Shown piece after piece: positions 61,301 through 64,000 of a DNA stretch of 64,000 nt (position 1 is its first letter; each line of letters opens with the position of its first letter). Origin of the DNA: Corynebacterium hylobatis (lineage in GTDB: Bacteria > Actinomycetota > Actinomycetes > Mycobacteriales > Mycobacteriaceae); assembly GCF_003955685.1 (NCBI RefSeq), contig NZ_RXHJ01000003.1:1-64000 (forward strand), given 5' to 3'. The position numbers and the translations under genes were made by a program. The notes under the pieces are model-generated. The model saw nothing but the letters and a program-made list of their open reading frames with translations, was not told the DNA's origin and did no database searches.

Positions 61301-62234
61301 CGGCTACGAGCTCGGCGGCGGCTGGATGCTCACCGGTGAGACCCGCGTGGGCAAACGCAGCTTCGTCGGCAACTCCGGCATCACCGGACCGGGCCGCAAG
61401 CTCCCGAAGAACTCCCTGGTGGCCGTGCTCTCCTCGACCCCGAAGAAGGCCAAGGCCAACACCAACTGGTGGGGTTCCCCGCCGGAACGCATGCGCCGTG
61501 TCCAGGTCGGCGCCGACGGCGGTGAGGCCCTGACCTACAACCCCGGTCTGAAGGTGAAGATCTTCCGCGGTTTCATCGAGACGATGCGGTTGCTCGCGCC
61601 CACGGTCTCGGCGATGCTGCTGGCCGCGGTCGTCGGCACGCTCTACTGGCTGACCGTCACCGTCGGTGTATGGGCCGCGTGGTTGGCCGGTGGTGTCACG
61701 CTCATGGCCGCCGGACTGCTGGCCATCATCATCACGGTGCTGGTGAAGTGGTTCTGCGTCGGTAAACACCGACCCGGCGACCACCCGCTGTGGAGCGAAT
61801 TCGTCTGGCTCAATGAGCTGCAGGACGCCTTCGTCGAGTCCGTCGCCGCCCCATGGTTCCTCGTACCCGGCCTCGGCACCGCGGAACTCAACCTGGCCCT
61901 GCGGGCCCTGGGTGCGCGCATCGGCCGCGGCGCGTGGATCGAGTCCTACTGGTTCCCCGAGACTGACCTCTGTGTCGTCGGCAGGGGCGCCACGGTCGGG
62001 CCGGGAACAGTCGTGCAGACGCACCTGTTCCAGGACCGCGTCATGAGCCTCGATCAGGTAACCATCGCCGACGGCGCCACCCTGGCCGCCCACTCGGTGA
62101 TGCTGCCGGCCGCCACCCTCGGCGCAGGAGCCACCGTCGGACCCGGTTCCCTGGTCATGCGCGGCGACCAGGTGCCCGCCAACACCGTCTGGCAGGGCAA
62201 CCCGATCGAACCGTGGGGGAGCCTGTCCTCCTGA
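58341..62234 (+). CDS. Pls/PosA-type membrane peptide synthetase (A-T plus membrane acyltransferase-like domains)
   Basis: 1297 residues. The adenylation domain (1-500) has FTSGSTGKPKG (151-161), NTYGPTE (291-297), GRVDDQVKIGGRRIELGEVE (391-410) and the catalytic Lys483. The carrier domain has LGGTS with phosphopantetheine Ser536. From about 600 on, several transmembrane helices alternate with three soluble domains containing hexapeptide (left-handed beta-helix) repeats near 695-735 and 1235-1275. That is the TIGR02353 / epsilon-poly-lysine synthetase architecture: no condensation or thioesterase domain, product probably a homo-oligopeptide or acylated amino acid. The substrate is not readable with confidence; contains the 13-bp motif at 60083. 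Confidence 0.9.
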   Translation: MSIHQVPRQFLRAGAAPAKRTLYDILATTAAENPEAAAIDDGEILTYAELMDEVHTLAAELHANGIRRGDRIGIRMTSGSRDLYIAILATIAAGAAYVPVDADDPEERAEMVFSEGKINGVFTDEGFRMLSPRAGGDRHRPQLGDTAWIIFTSGSTGKPKGVAVSHRSAAAFVDAEAELFLVNSPGGPLGPEDRVLAGLSVAFDASCEEMWLAWRHGACLVPAPRSLVRSGMDLGPWLIRRDITVVSTVPTLAGLWPAEALDNIRLLIVGGEACSQELVERLATEDREMWNTYGPTEATVVASATQLHPGHPVGIGLPLAGWDLLVVDEQEQPVSVGEVGELVIGGVGLARYLDPEKDAEKYAPMPSVGWPRAYRSGDHVRLEEDGLYFIGRVDDQVKIGGRRIELGEVEANVAALPNVYNSAVAVQKTGANQSVLVGYVSLDDPEAGFDHEAAHERLAETMPAALVPRICVMEELPIRTSGKVDKKALPWPLPGVGVEATDLNPTEAWLAELWVDVLGTSVADADADFFSLGGTSLAAATLVGRIRDQVPTVAVRDLYDHPRLGSLAEAVEAIAEKSGVSLIDAAPVTPRDVTPVGLGTRLAQLLIQVPMMTLQATTWLGWILLGGNLAHLAGVDWAVHSSWWLVAVLLIVFGSPLGRLPLGGLGARLITRGITPGEYRRGGPTHLRIWAAERWVDASGAHSISGATWVIYFARSLGVKIGRGVDLHSLPPVTGLLTLGDHCAIEPEVDLSGYWVDGDILRVGTIEVGPEARVGARSTLLPGAVIGADAHVEAGSTVTGDRPIKPGARWSGSPAEKVGRSKHRFPDEYPPRRSRWVPVYGLTSVMLSLQPLVAIALGALVVIALVQTTNGNPLLGGVLFAPLGALVAFVFYMVATWLGVRALSLGLKPGVTPVRSFRGWQLWTIERLMDDARTYLFPLYAGQLTPMWLRSLGAKIGQDVEISTAVMVPALTEIRDGAFLADDTLIGGYELGGGWMLTGETRVGKRSFVGNSGITGPGRKLPKNSLVAVLSSTPKKAKANTNWWGSPPERMRRVQVGADGGEALTYNPGLKVKIFRGFIETMRLLAPTVSAMLLAAVVGTLYWLTVTVGVWAAWLAGGVTLMAAGLLAIIITVLVKWFCVGKHRPGDHPLWSEFVWLNELQDAFVESVAAPWFLVPGLGTAELNLALRALGARIGRGAWIESYWFPETDLCVVGRGATVGPGTVVQTHLFQDRVMSLDQVTIADGATLAAHSVMLPAATLGAGATVGPGSLVMRGDQVPANTVWQGNPIEPWGSLSS
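60083..60095 (+). repeat. exact copy of the 13-bp window motif
   Basis: GCTTATCGACGCC inside the synthetase gene, read as Ser-Leu-Ile-Asp-Ala with rare CTT. Confidence 0.75.
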
Positions 62235-62243
62235 GAGCAACGC

Positions 62244-62286
62244 AAAGGCCCGCCCTCCCCGTTTGCACCGGGATGAGCGGGCCTTC
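62244..62286. terminator. terminator between the peptide synthetase and ppk2
   Basis: AAGGCCCGC (62245-62253) pairs with GCGGGCCTT (62277-62285), with an inner CCC/GGG helix. It serves both convergent genes. Confidence 0.8.
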
Positions 62287-62306
62287 GTGCTGACATGGCT
62301 GGGTGG

Positions 62307-63206
62307 CTAATCGCCGATCTGGTCGCGACCACGTTTGACGATGAGCGGGTCCGGATGCCCGACGACCTCGTGGTCCTTGTTGGTGTACTCGAACTTCGAC
62401 AGGATGTAGCGCATGGCGTTGATGCGGGCGCGTTTCTTGTCATTCGACTTGATGGTCACCCACGGGGACTCGTCCGTGTCGGTGTAGCGGAACTGCTCCT
62501 CCTTGGCGCGGGTGTAGTCGTCCCACTTGTCCAGGGAGGCGAGGTCCATCGGGGAGAGCTTCCACTGGCGCACCGGATCGACCTGGCGGATGGCGAAGCG
62601 GGTGCGCTGTTCCTTCTGGGTCACGGAGAACCAGAACTTGGTCAGGGAGATCCCGGAGCCGAGGAGCATGTTCTCCAGCATGGGCACCTCGCGGAGGAAT
62701 TCCGCGTGCTGCGACTCGGTGCAGAAGCCCATGACCCGCTCGACACCTGAACGGTTGTACCAGGAGCGGTCGAAGAATACGATGTCCCCGGCTGCAGGGA
62801 AATGCGCGATATAGCGCTGGAAATACCACGAGGTGGACTCCTTGGGGGAGGGCTTCTCCAGGGCGATGGTACGGGCACCACGGGGGTTGAGGTGTTCGTT
62901 GAAGCGCTTGATCGTGCCACCCTTACCGGCGGCGTCACGGCCCTCGAAGATGATGATATGGCGCTGGCCGGTCTCCTTGGTCCAGTTCTGCCACTTCAGC
63001 AGCTCAATCTGGAGGGCGCGCTTGATCTTCTCGTATTCGTCGCGTGACATGCGCTCGTCGTAGGGATAATTCTCCCGCCACGTCTCGATGGGGGTGCCGT
63101 CCGGGCGCAGCAGCACCGGATCATCTTCATCGGAATCGTCGACGATGTACCCGTCAGTCTTCGCCAGGTCAATGACGGGGAGTTCGTCGTCCTTGTGGTC
63201 AGCCAT
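62307..63206 (-). CDS. ppk2: polyphosphate kinase 2
   Basis: A PPK2-type kinase using polyphosphate to phosphorylate GDP or ADP (and reverse). ATG 63206 gives 299 residues. Walker A IIFEGRDAAGKGGTIK (88-97 core) and Walker B VFFDRSWYNRSGVERVMGF are intact. Position next to the porin pair matches the C. glutamicum PPK2B gene. Confidence 0.95.
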   Translation of the reverse strand: MADHKDDELPVIDLAKTDGYIVDDSDEDDPVLLRPDGTPIETWRENYPYDERMSRDEYEKIKRALQIELLKWQNWTKETGQRHIIIFEGRDAAGKGGTIKRFNEHLNPRGARTIALEKPSPKESTSWYFQRYIAHFPAAGDIVFFDRSWYNRSGVERVMGFCTESQHAEFLREVPMLENMLLGSGISLTKFWFSVTQKEQRTRFAIRQVDPVRQWKLSPMDLASLDKWDDYTRAKEEQFRYTDTDESPWVTIKSNDKKRARINAMRYILSKFEYTNKDHEVVGHPDPLIVKRGRDQIGD

Positions 63207-63213
63207 GCGCCAC

Positions 63214-63219
63214 AGTCTA
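63214..63219 (-). promoter_or_regulatory. -10 box of ppk2 (TAGACT), leaderless arrangement
   Basis: On the minus strand TAGACT ends 7 bp before the ppk2 ATG, without a ribosome binding site. Confidence 0.6.
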
Positions 63220-63302
63220 GTCATGGAACACCCTAGCGTCGCGGCGAACCTGGCCGTGAGCCGGAAGTTCAGGGAACCGTCAACTTATGTTGGGAGAGGA
63301 AG

Positions 63303-63340
63303 AGCAGCAGGCCCCAGCCGTACGGCTGGGGCCTGCTGCT
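63303..63340 (-). terminator. palindromic terminator of the porin operon
   Basis: Perfect 18-bp arms (63303-63320 and 63323-63340) around TA, 25 bp after the porA-like stop. It could also shield ppk2 from read-through. Confidence 0.85.
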
Positions 63341-63364
63341 TAGTCCGGTATTCCGACGTTGAAT

Positions 63365-63529
63365 CTAGTCGTCGCCGGCCATCTTGGAGGACAGACCATC
63401 CAGCTTGTTGAGCGCATCGAGCCAGTCTGCCGTCTCCTTGAGGATCCGGAAGAGCTCGCCGAAGACGCCAGTCGAAGACAGGTTGGCCCATGCCTCAGAG
63501 GAGGCGATAACGTTGGAAGAGAAATCCAT
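63365..63529 (-). CDS. porA: PorA-like mycomembrane porin subunit
   Basis: 54 residues from ATG 63529 with AAGGAG 7-8 nt upstream. A short amphipathic helix (about 20-45, GVFGELFRILKETADWLDAL) and no signal peptide are the hallmarks of corynebacterial PorA/PorH. These form hetero-oligomeric channels in the mycolate outer membrane and are often O-mycoloylated on Ser. Second gene of the pair, 86 bp after the first. Neighbour ppk2 as in C. glutamicum. Confidence 0.8.
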   Translation of the reverse strand: MDFSSNVIASSEAWANLSSTGVFGELFRILKETADWLDALNKLDGLSSKMAGDD

Positions 63530-63615
63530 GGTAAATCTCCTTGAAGAATCTAGAAAGTAGACAGAGAATTTGACACCCTCAGAATGCTCTGGCACATCCC
63601 TGAGGAATAACTGCC

Positions 63616-63837
63616 TTAACCGAAGAGAGAGGAAGTAGTAGCCACGACGCTGTCCCATGCCTGAGCGGTCTCTGCAGCCAGGCCCGGGTAGTTCGAAGAG
63701 AATCCGACAGTGTTCGTGACGAAGTTCGGGAAACCGGTGATGGCGGCCCCGATGTTCTTGCCGAAGGTGACAAAGTCACCAATCTCCCAGATCGGGCTTG
63801 TCTCAGTTCCCCAAGGGCCCCAGAAAGGATTGCGCAT
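63616..63837 (-). CDS. porH: PorH-like mycomembrane porin subunit
   Basis: 73 residues from ATG 63837 with GAGGAG 7 nt upstream. FGKNIGAAITGFPNFVTN aligns in pattern with C. glutamicum PorH (FGGNIGTALQSIP). Amphipathic, no signal peptide; C-terminal Ser/Thr residues are possible mycoloylation sites. First gene of the porin operon. It is longer than PorH of C. glutamicum (57 residues), with a Trp/Pro-rich N-terminal addition. Confidence 0.78.
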   Translation of the reverse strand: MRNPFWGPWGTETSPIWEIGDFVTFGKNIGAAITGFPNFVTNTVGFSSNYPGLAAETAQAWDSVVATTSSLFG

Positions 63838-63857
63838 GCGATTTCTCCTCAACCAAT

Positions 63858-63875
63858 ACCAGCCCGTGGGCTGGT
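63858..63875 (-). promoter_or_regulatory. 5'-leader hairpin upstream of porH
   Basis: ACCAGCCC / GGGCTGGT with a 2-bp centre lies about 13 nt before the porH ribosome binding site. A hairpin here can stabilise an abundant porin mRNA. Confidence 0.6.
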
Positions 63876-64000
63876 CAAAATTCCAGTGGAGTGACACATT
63901 GAGGCGTCACAGGTGGATATTTTGTCACAATTTTCAGCTCTAGCAACCCCTAAGAAGAAGTTTCCTTAAAGAGCTTTCGCTCCCCCTCTCTCTCTGGGCC
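63876..64000. other. upstream region of the porin operon, window end
   Basis: AT-richer DNA with a probable porin promoter on the minus strand (TTGCTA and ACAAAATAT-like elements near 63925-63950). No gene is seen before the window ends. The same position in C. glutamicum is followed by groEL, which cannot be seen here. Confidence 0.4.

Noticed and set aside
63900..63925. GTGAC/GTCAC repeat upstream of porH as a GlxR site
   Set aside because: The spacing between half sites does not fit the consensus, and arms of 5 bp are expected by chance.

Overview
This window is a chromosomal segment of a GC-rich Corynebacterium. Four things point there: the mycolate-envelope porin pair porH-porA; trehalose synthesis (otsA, otsB) with a mycothiol-type domain; the lpqE-radA-disA / carD-ispD-ispF-cysS-rlmB block; and the ppa / dacB-tilS-hpt-ftsH-folE-folP-folB-folK order shared with C. 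glutamicum and Mycobacterium. Gene order comparisons are from memory; no search was run.

Layout. 1-2270 is a lower-GC strip with an XRE-ImmA/IrrE protein and an unrecognised partner. It abuts the 3' end of a tRNA-Thr gene and looks like the edge of an integrated element. 2401-10379 holds thrE, a lysine-rich histone-tail-like protein, otsA, a lipoprotein, an otsB fused to a DinB/MDMPI-like domain, an HdeD-like protein, an IpsA-like LacI regulator and an esterase. 10672-15735 (minus) holds rlmB, cysS, nagB, ispF, ispD and carD. 15942-19146 (plus) holds lpqE, radA and disA. 19157-24480 holds a membrane-anchored protein, carbonic anhydrase, mutY, a DUF4236 mini-protein and clpC with a ClgR-type box. 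24687-33711 is more variable: guaB1-like, an MFS exporter, a metP/metS-like transporter pair, a 666-residue unknown, and an MFS-CBS fusion behind a candidate leader-peptide attenuator. 33793-38629 has lysS, an SPFH-like protein, gene remnants, hmp and a broken ABC ATPase.

38887-49524 (minus) is a long biosynthetic and housekeeping run: a panC-like ligase, its Rossmann partner, two membrane proteins, folK-folB-folP-folE, ftsH, hpt, tilS and dacB. ppa follows on the plus strand. 50286-53235 is an AraC regulator with a TfdB-like phenol hydroxylase. 53348-57313 (minus) carries a five-gene membrane/polyamine-synthase-like cassette (DUF4178, DUF2617, DUF4247, DUF350, SpeE-like). 57460-62234 has a rhodanese, a MarR regulator and a Pls/PosA-type single-module peptide synthetase. 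The right end has ppk2, porA and porH.

The main unexplained signals are these. A 13-bp motif (GCTTATCGACGCC) occurs exactly five times, plus one near copy, about every 8-14 kb, and it forces rare codons where it lies in genes. A leader ORF lies upstream of the MFS-CBS exporter with a 10-bp helix that masks its Shine-Dalgarno. OtsB carries a DinB/MDMPI-like fusion. A cluster of TTCAGG repeats lies at 10461-10596. Many genes here appear to be leaderless (a TAnnnT -10 box 6-8 bp before the start codon).
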